From: Spirodela intermedia
Taxonomy: Eukaryota; Streptophyta; Magnoliopsida; Alismatales; Araceae
Assembly (NCBI GenBank): GCA_902729315.2
Contig: LR746269.1
Location: forward strand, 4,102,001 to 4,166,000
Length of the DNA: 64,000 bases
Direction: 5' to 3'
The notes under the pieces were generated by a model. That model worked only from the letters and a program-made list of their open reading frames with translations, had not been told where the DNA came from and did no database searches. The translations under genes and the position numbers were made by a program. This document shows, piece by piece, positions 45,868-57,247 of the stretch. Positions within the stretch are counted from its first letter, which is position 1. Each line of letters begins with the position of its first letter.

Positions 45868-47709
45868 ATGGCGGCGACCGGAGCAGCGGCGGCGGCAGAG
45901 GAGCTGATGGTGGCGGCAATGCTGGTGCTGGGGATGGCAATGGCGCCGTCGGCGGTGGTGTGCGGGGAAGATGGGGTGCGATGCCTCCGCGGGGTGAAGG
46001 ATGCCCTGGGAGATTCGCAGGGCAGGCTGAGCTCTACCTGGCACTTTGGTAACAGCAGCGTCGCCTTCATCTGCTCCTTCGTCGGCGTCTCCTGTTGGAA
46101 CTTCCAGGAGAACCGGGTGTTGGAGCTCAGGCTGCAGTCGATGGGGCTTGCCGGCGAGATCCCTTCGGCGCTGCAGTACTGCACCTCCACCACCACCCTC
46201 GACCTCTCAGGGAACGCCCTCTCGGGCCCCATCCCCCCGGGGCTCTGCAAGTGGTTGCCCTACCTCGTCCACCTCGATCTGTCCGGCAACGAGCTCTCCG
46301 GCGCGATTCCTCCCGACCTCGTCGACTGCAACTTCCTCAACACGCTCATCCTCTCCGGCAACCGCCTCTCCGGCTCCATCCCCTCCCAGTTCTCCCGCCT
46401 ACCCCGCCTCAAGAGGTTCGCTGTTTCCAGGAACAGCCTCTCCGGCCCCATCCCCCAGGGTTTTGCGGCCTTCAATCCCGCTGACTTCGAGGGGAACTCG
46501 GGGCTCTGCGGCCGTCCGCTGGGCTCCAGGTGCGGCGGCGGTCTCAGCCGGAGGAGCCTCATCATCATCATCGCCGCCGGCGCCTTCGCCGCCGCATCTT
46601 CGGCCCTCCTGGCATTCGGGATCTGGCGCAGGTGGGTCGTCCATCCTGCCCAGAGAAGAAGGGGCGCCGCCAAGGAGGAACAGTGTTCGTGGGTGGAGCG
46701 GCTCAAGTACCACCGACTCGCGCAGGTCTCTCTCTTCCAGAAGCCCATCGTGAAGCTCAAGATCGCCGATCTGATGGCCGCGACCAACGAGTTCAACCCC
46801 GGGAACATCATCTCCGTCTCGGCCAGGGCCGGGACTTCCTACAGGGCCGTCCTCTGCGACGGCTCCGCCCTCTCCGTCAAGCGGCTGCACGCCTGCACGC
46901 TCTCTGAGAAGCAGTTCCGCAGCGAGATTGGCCATCTCGGGCAGCTCCGACACCCCAACCTCGTCCCCCTTCTGGGTTACTGCGTCGTGGAGAATGAGCG
47001 GCTCCTGGTTTACAAGCACATACCGAACGGGTCTCTGTTCACTCGGCTACACTCTGTGACTGCGCCGCTGGACTGGCCTGCGAGGCTCAAGATCGGGATA
47101 GGCGCTGCAAGAGGGTTGGCCTGGCTGCACCACGGCATCCACCCGCCATTGATCCACCAGAGCTTGAGCACCAGGGTCATTCTTCTCAACGAGGACAACG
47201 AGCCCCGGATCACAGACTTCGGGCTGGCGGCGCTCGCCGGCAGGGCCGGAGACAGCGCGAGCACCAGTCCCTTCGTCAATGGGGACCTTAGTGACATCGG
47301 GTATCTAGCACCGGAGTACTCGACCATCACGGTGCCGTCTCTGAAAGGGGACGTCTATGGGTTTGGCGTGATTCTGCTGGAGCTGGTGACCGGGCAGAAA
47401 CCCCTCGAGGTGGTGGGCAATGCAGGTGAAATTTTCAAGGGGAATGTGGTGGACTGGGTTAATCAGTTCTCCATTGCTGGCCAGATGAGTGACGCCGTTG
47501 ATCAATCCATCCGAGGAACGGGGGACGACGGTGAGATCTTGCAGGTCCTGAAGATTGCTCGCAGGTGTGTGGCGTCCAGGCCAAAGGAGAGGATCCCTAT
47601 GCACCAGGTTTACCAGTCCCTGAAAGTCATCGGAGAGACCCACGAATTTTCTGAGCAGTTCGACGACTTTCCACTGATTTACGGGAAAGATGATCCAGAA
47701 GCTCAGTAG
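45868..47709 (+). CDS. BIR2: BIR2-like LRR receptor pseudokinase
   Basis: Single-exon frame. The first in-frame ATG is 45820; I favour 45868 (AAGATGG context, 613 aa, close to the roughly 600 aa of Arabidopsis BIR2). A hydrophobic N-terminal signal segment is followed by an LRRNT-like Cys pair, about four LRRs (LDLSGNALSGPIPPGL, LILSGNRLSGSIPSQF), a GLCG cap, a TM helix near 229-253 (SLIIIIAAGAFAAASSALLAFG), and a kinase-like domain from about 312. The Gly-rich loop is degenerate (SVSARAGTSYRAV), the VAVK-type Lys is kept (LSVKRL), and the catalytic HRD is replaced by HQS (PLIHQSLSTR, near 427), while DFG (TDFGLA) and APEY remain. Known BIR2 and BIR3 are catalytically poor LRR-X kinases that bind BAK1 at the plasma membrane and restrain immune receptor complexes. 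No intron, GC-rich 5' half. The BIR2 versus BIR3/4 assignment is from memory. Confidence 0.9.
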   Translation: MAATGAAAAAEELMVAAMLVLGMAMAPSAVVCGEDGVRCLRGVKDALGDSQGRLSSTWHFGNSSVAFICSFVGVSCWNFQENRVLELRLQSMGLAGEIPSALQYCTSTTTLDLSGNALSGPIPPGLCKWLPYLVHLDLSGNELSGAIPPDLVDCNFLNTLILSGNRLSGSIPSQFSRLPRLKRFAVSRNSLSGPIPQGFAAFNPADFEGNSGLCGRPLGSRCGGGLSRRSLIIIIAAGAFAAASSALLAFGIWRRWVVHPAQRRRGAAKEEQCSWVERLKYHRLAQVSLFQKPIVKLKIADLMAATNEFNPGNIISVSARAGTSYRAVLCDGSALSVKRLHACTLSEKQFRSEIGHLGQLRHPNLVPLLGYCVVENERLLVYKHIPNGSLFTRLHSVTAPLDWPARLKIGIGAARGLAWLHHGIHPPLIHQSLSTRVILLNEDNEPRITDFGLAALAGRAGDSASTSPFVNGDLSDIGYLAPEYSTITVPSLKGDVYGFGVILLELVTGQKPLEVVGNAGEIFKGNVVDWVNQFSIAGQMSDAVDQSIRGTGDDGEILQVLKIARRCVASRPKERIPMHQVYQSLKVIGETHEFSEQFDDFPLIYGKDDPEAQ

Positions 47710-48856
47710 AAGCTCAACAAAACCCTGTTGCACTTTCGTCTCAGAGAGCAATGTTGCAGATGGCGAGCCTGCTCTGATTAAAACAAGGAGGTACACTATG
47801 ACATCACGACACCCCTCTCTCTTTTCACTGGTGAAGTCCATATTTGCCTGACACATTTGTACTTCACTACTACTGTGTGATCAAAGGCCTGGAACAGTAG
47901 ACGTATCCTTATAAAAGGTAGATGGTAAATGGCTGTAACCCCTGCTCCTCCTTAAAAGCCTTTACGGTGGCAATTTCTTTGCATTTCTCACGTATAGCCA
48001 TGATCTTTGAAGGCGGCTCTCTCTCTCTCTCTCCTGGGTCAAATGAATGATCCCTACCCTCCCTTTGTATTTGTACTTAGCCCTCGTATGTCGTCAAGAG
48101 TAAGTTTCCACCCATGAGCCGCTTTTATTCTATATTTTCTTCTATGATCCGATCCACCTTTCTCATGTCACATGATCCCCCCGCCCCCCTCTTCTATAGC
48201 GCCATCTATTCTGCTACACTACACTGATTCCCAAACAATCTGCTTTGTCCTGCCATCAGGGTGGTGTAATGAATCAACCCACCCATGAGCGGTACTTGGT
48301 CTTTTCTTCACTCTGTTTTTCTCCTACTGGTGACTGTGTTCTGTATGAATGACATCTTTAGGAACAGGCCCACTGGTCCATTTATATACATACACCCTGC
48401 CTCGGTCTCTGATGCTGAACAAGATCAAGAGGCGATCATCAGAACTTGTGTCGATTACGAGGTGCTCATTATTTCCCCATTTGAGCAGAAGCTGCTGCCC
48501 ATGCTCATTCTAACCTGTGCAGAGAGTGTTTTCCAAGTGAATGGGCGGATGCTCGTTCTGAGTGCCGCTAGCGTGGGCAGGCCTCGTGGGTTTCTGTAAA
48601 TAGAGAGAACAAGGACGGACCGCCTATTGCCCCGATCCTCTTGCCTCTGAACTCTGATTTTTTGAAAAAAATCCAAGGAACAGGATTGTCTTGAAACTTG
48701 GAAGCAAAGCAACTGCTTTTGTTCGGTTCCTAAAAGTAGAGAGAATACATACATGCATACATACAAGGCCAATATTTATTAATTGTCAATCTGCCAACTG
48801 CGTCAGAGCTGGAGAATGCTGTCCGTCAGTTCATATTCCGGTCCTTGTACTATGAG

Positions 48857-48930
<74 letters not shown>

Positions 48931-49556
48931 GTCTCTCTCTTCAACCCCCATGTTTCTAATTACGCGATTTTCTCCCCCATTTCCTATCCCACTCAGTCTA
49001 TAAGGTTGTGAAAAATATGAAGTAGAAGACATCATCCCTCGTTCATTCTACAGCTTATTATTTGAATCCTTTTGAGAGCAAAGTTTCCACCCCCGCTGAT
49101 ACTTGTACCCTTTTGACGAATAGAAGCCGATTTTACCCGGGGAAGATGAAGATGAAATGAAGTTCTCAGGGTTTGAATAGTCTCTCATGGGATGATCGGT
49201 GAAGTCATCAGATGGATGTAAAACATCAAGCAAAACATACAAGCCAGGGGAGTTGGGGGGGTTATGTTCTAGAGTTGCAATCATCGTTCCTCATCATGGG
49301 AACTTCAATAATAGTAATAATCATAATGATACTAATAATAATAATAATGGGATTTTGTATTGAAATCTGGGCTGATGGGCCACTAAGGGCACTCGTCCCT
49401 AGGCACAGCTCCCGTTTCTCTCTCTAGCAATCCTCAAATGCTAATTTTCTTAAGTTCTTGATATAGTCCTCCAATGCCACAATTTAGTTCTATTTAACGG
49501 AGTATTGGGAAACTCGCTCGTTAAATGCCTGTCATCCTACCTTTCGACCAACTACT

Positions 49557-49592
<36 letters not shown>

Positions 49593-50667
49593 GGTAAAAC
49601 CCCTTTTTCTCAATGTTAAAAAATCTAAGCTTTGCCAGGCCCAGCCCGCTTAGGCCGATGGCACCCTCATTATATCTATTTTCTGCCAATTACTAATTTC
49701 AATAATGTCAAACCTAAAAGCAATACATGACAGAGGAGCCTACAAGTAGACTGTCTGGTCTGGGCAATCTTTGTGATTCAATCTCTCTCTCTCACACACA
49801 CTCTCTCTCTCACTAAATCACGCATACAACAAGTAGACTGTCTAGTCTGGGCATAAACTACAGGACGCCCAAAACGCATTCTATAAGCTTCTCTTGTGCC
49901 ATTTAAATCTTGATTTTCCTATCAGGCATTTGTAATTTTGGTTGTTCACAACAAAACATGGAGAAAAAAAAGGGGCTCTCACAGGTCACGGACTGAAGCC
50001 ACAGCGCCAACAAATCAAGCTCAGTTTTTCTTAACCAGAAAGGGATTGTTACGTCAGAATTGATAAATGAAACCCATTTCTGAACAGCTCAGAGGAGATG
50101 GTTTTTATTTGGTGATCATAGAAGCCATTATGCGCAGAAAAAAAATAAAAATAAAAATCAGAACCATCTTTTCTCAGACAAGAAGACACCCCGAGTTGAT
50201 GATCATAGAGGCCAATATTTGCATACCAAAACTGATAAATAAAACAAATCTTTATGAGACAAGAAGACATCAAGTATATAAAACTAATTAATAAACCAAA
50301 AGCACGGTTTTTTTACCGCCAAGAAGACATGGCTAGCTTGAGATCATAGAAGCCGCCATATACACATGCAGAAGAAAAGAAAAAAAAGAAAAAAAAAAGG
50401 CAGAGTATCCATCTGGTGAAGGTGCTGAATGGAAGAGAGTACCAAGAAACCTCAGATTGTTTCAAGTAGACAAAAAAGTTGGACTGGGGACCATTTTCAT
50501 TTAATGAAATAAAGAGAGGGAACAAATTGGAACAAGATCATATGTCGAGGGAAAAAAAAGGGAAGGAAATCATGTGATTGGGATGAGATTTCTGAGTGAT
50601 CAGCGGGGTGTGCTATGTACCACCATGGTTGACTTAACCAGTGGCATAAAGAGATGGAACTGACGGT
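47710..50667. other. Intergenic region with microsatellites
   Basis: 3' flanks of the BIR2-like and DCC-family genes. Microsatellites: (CT)n at about 48019-48035, compound (TG)n(AG)n at 48861-48929, and (GA)n at about 49559-49588. Nothing else recognised; the plus frame at 48285-48599 and others are unsupported. Confidence 0.6.
48861..48929. repeat. Compound (TG)n(AG)n microsatellite
   Basis: Fifteen TG units (48861-48890) pass directly into about 19 AG units (48891-48929). Confidence 0.93.
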
Positions 50668-53600
50668 CTAAGAAGTCACATCCTCATCGTTGGCTCTAAG
50701 TTCATCTCTATCGATGAAACGACTGAGCATTTGCTCTTCTGACACAATGATGCACTTTTCTTCCTTCCCAAACCAACCGTACCGCCTCTTTGCGACATAA
50801 TCGTAAATCAGATCCCTTAGTGGGGACGGGATCACGAGGAGCATGCTCAGAGCTGAATAAGGGAATGGTAAGTAGGATAGAACTCTCAATGCAGCTGCAA
50901 GACATCACAGAAAAAGATATGGATGTCAGGTTGAGACCGTGAATGCTCAAAGGGATACAGAATTCGGAACTCTTATCAAGTGTAGCGAGAAACTATAAGA
51001 AAGCAGGGAAATATAATGTAAAACGGGATGTTATATATAGCTTGAAGGCTGGTAAATTTTCTAAATTACATGGACTTTTGGTTGATGACAAAGGTTCCTA
51101 GGCAGCAGCAGAACCGCAGATGTGTAATCAGATGATTTCAAATATTCACCTGCAAACCCTTAAAGGCTCCGTAACAAATCTTTTCTATTAGTTTTTTTGA
51201 AAAAATACATGTTCAACCCTCACTGTAAAAAAACTGCAAGGAAAACCATAACAGGAATAAAAAAAAACATTTTTTAACCGACTAAACAGAACGTCCTCTT
51301 CTTTTTCTCAGTAAGTAAAACACTTTCTCGCCAACTTTCAGATAGTAGTCGAAATGCCGCTAATAAAAATATAGTACGAAAGAAGAATCCTCTAAATGAA
51401 TGAGTCTACAATGACCCGAGTATTACTCTTGCGCCAACTTGCAATAATAAATGAATTTTATCATCATATTCTGCAACGACAGACAGCTTCACTCATTCCA
51501 CATTCACAGCAGAGAGCACAGATAAGAAAACCATAAGCTTTCTGTGAGAAAGTCTATTATAATAGATCCGTTGTTATGCTAGTATGTCCCTGGGGCCACT
51601 AGGCCCATATTAAGCCTTATGTGAACTGCCGCCTCTCTCCTCTCTGTATGTAAATAGGAGAGAAGGCTGGCCATGTTTACAACCCTAGATATGTATCACT
51701 CTATTTTCTAGCATAAAGTGCATTTAAGTGCAAGCCCCTAACAGAGAGGTCACGGAAGTTGATTAGAGAGATGAGACTAAACCTTTAGAAGACATTAAAA
51801 TAGTATGATTATTCACTCTAGGAGTATGTGGAGGACCATCTACAAATTATTCTAATCGAAGTAAGTAGGGGGACACAAACCCATTAGAGAGCAGTCAACT
51901 GGTCCTGTATGACCTCTCTTTTGGTCAATTCGGGAAGAGCAAAAAAGAAACAAAATTTACAAATAATTTCCTAACCTATCTCTCAAATAATGAAACCTTG
52001 ATAACGACTGGGAGACCAAAGATGACGAAACACTGAACCAAGAATAAGAAGGTATGACAAAGATATACTACTCTACAGAGCACGAGTCTGAGCAAGTACA
52101 ATACTCAAACAAGAAAAAAAGGTATCCTGAATGAGCCGATACATTGTCTTCCTTGGTACCCAATCCATATTGAAGGCAAAAGATAAAAAAAACATTCTAC
52201 TATCGCAGAAACATAGAGAAAATCCGATATAGAATTCATGGAGGAAGGAAAAGACCATAATATAGCACAGATTCGACAAAGGAAAGCAGAACATTACATG
52301 TAATTCATGAAAATACAGATAATGCGTCTGAGGTAACCTGTGGAAGCTTGATGATAAGAATAAAGTCCTTCAACGAACAAAAATCGTTTTAGGACATCTT
52401 CTCGATCAAGACCGCACAACTTTAAGTAGGGCTCAGCAGCCTTTGACTGGAGACAACAGAATTTTACCTTCTGATGTTTATCAGCCCTGATGACCCAGTT
52501 CACACCTCCAGAAGAAAAAACTTAGATGTATTAGGAATACTGGGCAAGAAATAAACCTCCTGTGTTTGAAAAAGCAGTATGGTAAAGAAAAAGTATAAAT
52601 GTGGGTTATGTTAGCTGTTGCTATATAACTGAAAACCTCCTGTTAGCCTTTTGAGAAAATCTATCTAAAATTTAAGAAAACTGAAAGAAAAGCATATAAC
52701 TGTAATTAATGGGGAAATAACCTCCATAAGTCATCCAAAATTCGGAAACAGAATGACATGGAGCGAGGAGAAAAAAGAAAATATTTAAAGGATTAGAAAT
52801 GTAAATCTTATCTTCACAATGACACTAGCAATGCATTCAAACGAGGGTGCCCCATATATGAGTGTGGAATGGCCACACCACACACACTCATACGTGCACA
52901 TATGTTATGAACCATTGTGACACACTACACAATAAGCCAAGATACAAATGAGGTAGATTATTATTAAAGAGGAAAAAAGATAAATCTACAATATTCCAAC
53001 CAATACCTCGAAGCAAATAGTGGCTGGCAAGTTAAGTGGTCCGAAATCTGCTTTGAGTAGATATATATGGAAGAGTGAGTATCAGAGAGGATATCCATCG
53101 TCAGTCTGATTTGTTTATTCCTGGTAGGACAATATTGACTAGAATTCGGAAAGAACCTGGTCGACATCCTGTAGCAGTGTATAGGCTGGGGAACTGATGC
53201 CAATATCAGATGCTACTGAATTCAGACAATGTCAACACAATCATTAGTCTCAGACTGAAACTCAGCCTGTGCAGGATAAAAATGCCAGTACATGTTTTCG
53301 TCCTACAAAAATTAAAAGAAGTGACCAAGAAAAATTAGGTGAATGACAAATAGTGGAATCTCCAATCTAACCCACATCAGAGAAGCATACAACTTGAGTG
53401 CCAGATTTCTAAAGAGATGGATGGAGGCATGGACATTAGGGGAAGCACTAAAGAATTGCATTATGAGTAACTGTGGAAGGAAAAACAAATCACTCACAAG
53501 ATGTACTGCACAAAGAACGTCAGGGATGAGAATCTGAGAGATTACAGCCCTCACTAGTCATCCACAATGAGCTGCATCTCAAACAGGATGACCAAGAGCA

Positions 53601-56301
53601 GGATGAAGCTTTATGTGAAACTATGTTGGCATCTCAAAAGCGTGAGGGTTAAGAGAATGACACAAGAGGAAAATAGGAATACGACAGAATTGATATTCAT
53701 GAGAAGACCAAAGAAACTTGAGGTCTCAAAGGTATCAACGAGATTCAAGGTTCATCATTGTATATTGATGAAACACTACATGAATAGAACGTAGTTGTAT
53801 TGGCATCATTGGAATTGAAGAACATTGCATCCATGCACGGCATGGATGACGTAACCACTAGAAGCCGAGCAAAAAAATGCAATCATGGGTCATAAGGGAG
53901 GGTGGAATATTCTGTTCAGTCACTCTTTTCTATTGTATGGTATGGCTCAGATTTAAAAATAGACATCAACACTGAGACAGACATCAAAAACTGTATGAAT
54001 GACATCTAGTGAGCATGGATGCTGATGTCAGCTGAGATATGCCAAGTTCGCCCCCACAAGGATGGCAAAGCAATAACCTGCTGAGAGGACTATGGTGGCA
54101 TGAATACTACATGAGGCTCTTGTAGGCAAGTGTCTTAGCTGGTTACACAATAGGCAACAGTAGACACAACCTGATCCATTCCATCACTATAGTATACGAT
54201 CTGAACAAGATCGATGAAGAATTAAAAAGGTTGGCCAAGATGAACTCAAAATTGGCAGAGGTATCCAAAAGCAACTAAAGGGTATCCCCTGGTGGTCATT
54301 CAGTGAGGAACCTAAGTCTGCGGCTGTGGTGTTCCAAAAGAACACACTTCACATAACAGAAGTTTTGAGCAGAACATATTTTTTAGACCTAATGACGTCA
54401 GCAGAAAAGGAAAAAATACATAAATAGCTCTAGATGACATCTACTTCAGTTTCTTGACAATGGAAACCCTTCCAGTACAGCTTCCAGGGTTCCTTCAGGC
54501 GGCCACTTTGAATAAGCAACTCTGAACAAGAATATTTCTGACAAATAGGAATGAAAAAAATAAAAGGCCTAACCATTAAGTGTAAAAATGCTGAAGAAAA
54601 AGGAAAATGAATCACTCTAAACCAAAAATTCTCAGGATTCCTGGAGTTACATAGCCAGTTTCAAAATGTTTCTCTGGAGATTGAGGCATTGAATCATTAT
54701 GGAACTCCTTGTGGATTCGTTATTTCTTGACTCAATGAAAAAGGACAAGTTTAGAGCTTCTTATCCATTACCTTATTTTTACGTTTGCTCATGAAAGTTT
54801 CACTGGCAGGTTTGTTTACTCGTCTTTATACATGAATGAAATCTGGCTAAATCCATGGCATAAAACGGGCTGACAAGAAAAAGCAGGAACTTTGAAATAA
54901 AAAGACTCAAAAAACTTATCTCAATGTTTGCTATTCTTGCCAAGAAAATTAATATGACATACAGAACCTCTGTGAATAAAACTCAAGTTGAGACTCACAT
55001 GATGGTGATATAAAGCCATCCTTGAATCACAAAGGAAAACATCATCTTAAAAAACCAATGTATTAATGATGTAAATTCGAAAAAGATAACATAATGTCAC
55101 TAGCCATCTGCATAATCAAACGCATAGGTCTTGGGATGATGTGAAGCATCCTCTTTGAGCCTAAAAAATACGAGTTTTTTATAGCAATGCCTTTAGCCTA
55201 GAGAATTATTTAATTTTCATGGTCTGATCAGTATGTCATAAATTCCTTAACGATCATTAACGATTTGCTAATTGAACTAGGAAAGACAAGACTGGCATTT
55301 CAGTAACACCATCATCTATGTATAATATCTCTCAATAGAAGTGAACAAAGCAGCTGAACCGGCGATCCAAATGAAAGCGAAACAGGAGTGCCACGTCAGT
55401 GTTATACTCTCATGCTGAACCCTGGAGAATGGTCAATTTATGTATCAAGACCTCAAAAAATCAAAGGAACTAAGAGTCCAAATAATCAATTAAAAAATGG
55501 ATCTTGCTACACATCCTCATGCCCAATCACCAGGGTAGACTCGACTAGGTAATCATTTTGAGACTTTTTGTATAAATATATATTTTTGCAAGAGTATGGA
55601 ATTGACTAAAAACGATCAATTTTGAGAAAAATCGACTTCTACAAAATCCGTTTGGAGAGTACCGGCTGTAGATCATGAAAACCAGCGGTCCAAGTATATT
55701 TTTAGTTTTTCTCGGAAAACCAGCGTTTGGAGAGTTATGCTTATGTCAATTATTGATTATTTGATTAAAGAAACGTAATGACCATTTTTCTTCAGTTGTG
55801 AAAAAACAACACCTGTATTGATTGAAATCCATGCCCCAATTTGAAACTCATCCTGGCAATGATTTTCTTTCTCGGAACAGATCAATCGACATTAATGCGC
55901 TCCGGAGACCACAAAAATCCTGGGGAGTGAAACGATGGAGGGCGGCGATACTTGTAAGCACGAGAAATACCTGCATGGCAAAGGTGACAGACACCATCGT
56001 AGACTACAACTCGCGACTGGAGGAGAGTCGGATCGGCCTGCTGCGGCAGAGAGGTAGCGCCCGAGAAGGTGAGCCCATCCTCCACAACCGCGTCACCGGG
56101 AGAAGCAGAAGCGGGCACGACGATGGCACCCGTTCCATCCGCAGGAGGCGATGAACGTGAGGAAGAATGTAACGAGCGTGGACGTGGGAAGCCACCGCGC
56201 AATCGAGCCGCCGCCGCCTCGGTCGACAGAGCTGCTGCGGCGGGTGGCTTACTGAAGCTGCGACCACTGCGGACGAGAGCCTGAGTAGCCTTACGCAACA
56301 T
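50668..56301 (-). CDS. DCC-family (DUF393) putative thiol-disulfide oxidoreductase
   Basis: Exons 55971-56301, 52338-52505 and 50668-50894; 241 aa. Junctions CAT-GCA-G|GTATTT, TTCTGGAG|GT, CC-ACA-G|GTTACC and TTGCAG|CT keep frame throughout. The DxxCxxC motif that names the family reads DGVCHLC (Cys near 105 and 108). The conserved blocks WVIRADKHQKVKFCCLQS, REDVLKRFLFVEG and RVLSYLPFPYSALS then YDYVAKRRYGWFG follow in order. The first 50 residues are Arg/Ser/Ala-rich without acids until Glu 28, fitting a mitochondrial or plastid presequence. Family members carry a thioredoxin-like CxxC pair and are thought to be redox proteins, but the substrate is unknown. Introns are long (3,465 and 1,443 bp). 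It lies head-to-tail downstream of the ANP-type kinase gene on the same strand. Three G-boxes lie upstream. Confidence 0.9.
52506..55970 (-). other. First intron of the DCC-family gene (3,465 bp)
   Basis: AT-rich; no nested gene, RNA or named transposon recognised. Short open frames such as 53567-53794 have no family resemblance I can defend. Confidence 0.8.
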
Positions 56302-56312
56302 ATTAGAGCGAG

Positions 56313-56355
<43 letters not shown>

Positions 56356-57247
56356 GAGCTCTGCTTCTCCAGCAGGACCGTCGCTTCTCTCTCTCTCTCC
56401 CCCCTAAGGTCTTCCTAAGGTGCTAGCTTAGATCACGGCTATTACGGACTTTTGAGCCAGACCCAGATACAAAGGATTGCCGGGTAGGTTAGGTTAGGCT
56501 CGGCCTTTTTGTGGGCCATCCCACGTGAGGACATATTTTGCAGGGTCCAAGTCTGCCCCAAGCCCAATACAAGCCCAGAAATAGGTTTTGGCTCTCCTTG
56601 TGCACGTGTTCGGGGGACGTGGTGCCAAAAGATAGACACATGGCGACAAAATAAACGGGCACGTGGAAGCCATAGGGACTCGCGCCCAATCCAGGATGGG
56701 CCCCACAAAAAATCCAAGCCCGGACAAAAAGCCCCAAAAATGGGCTCGAGACACTATTGTTCACCGTAATAATCCGCCCCAATTAAACAACGAATTGTAA
56801 TATGATGACGGCATTAATCAGATCATCTGTGGGTGGATCCAATCTCCAGAAGAAAGCGCTTCACCAAGATCATGCTGCCAAGAAATGTGTGCCTCAGGGT
56901 GTGCCAAGATGTTGTACAGCAGAACAAAATGCCTTGTGATCGAATTCTCTTATTTTGTTGGCGGCCATCGCCTTTACAAAAATGGAAACAAAGCTTCATC
57001 CACCACCACACCACCTGAAGAAGATAGCTACCTCTCTTTCCAAGAAATGTACACCGACCAGAATGGCCCCTCCGAGCTGCATCGCCAAGTCTATGAACAG
57101 ATGCATTCAAGAATTGGGGGGAAGGGGAGGGGGGTTGTTCGATCTCCCATCCTGTTGAAGAAGGTATTGACCATCTGGGGCTGACTGCTGGAAAGAGTTG
57201 ACCATCTTGGTCTCATCTCAGTTGCGCACTGTCCACTCAGTCGCATT
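56302..57247 (-). promoter_or_regulatory. Promoter region of the DCC-family gene and ANP-type 3' flank
   Basis: A (GA)n leader repeat is at about 56306-56349. Three perfect G-boxes (CACGTG) lie at 56522-56527, 56603-56608 and 56660-56665. Site II-like TGGGCC is at 56512-56517 and 56698-56703, with GCCCA at 56562 and 56573. These sit 220-400 bp upstream of the DCC start codon. From about 56830 to 57247 is the 3' flank of the kinase gene. Frames here on both strands are not supported. Confidence 0.55.

Noticed and set aside
45414-46811. Large minus-strand and alternate plus-strand frames over the BIR2-like 5' half
   Set aside because: GC-rich shadow frames of a clearly recognised LRR receptor gene.
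53312-54620. Possible nested transposon fragments in the DCC-family intron
   Set aside because: Frames such as 53567-53794 show only vague polyprotein-like composition and no motif I could name.
56442-56782. Overlapping frames on both strands between the DCC-family and kinase genes
   Set aside because: No family match; the stretch reads as promoter sequence with G-boxes and site II motifs.
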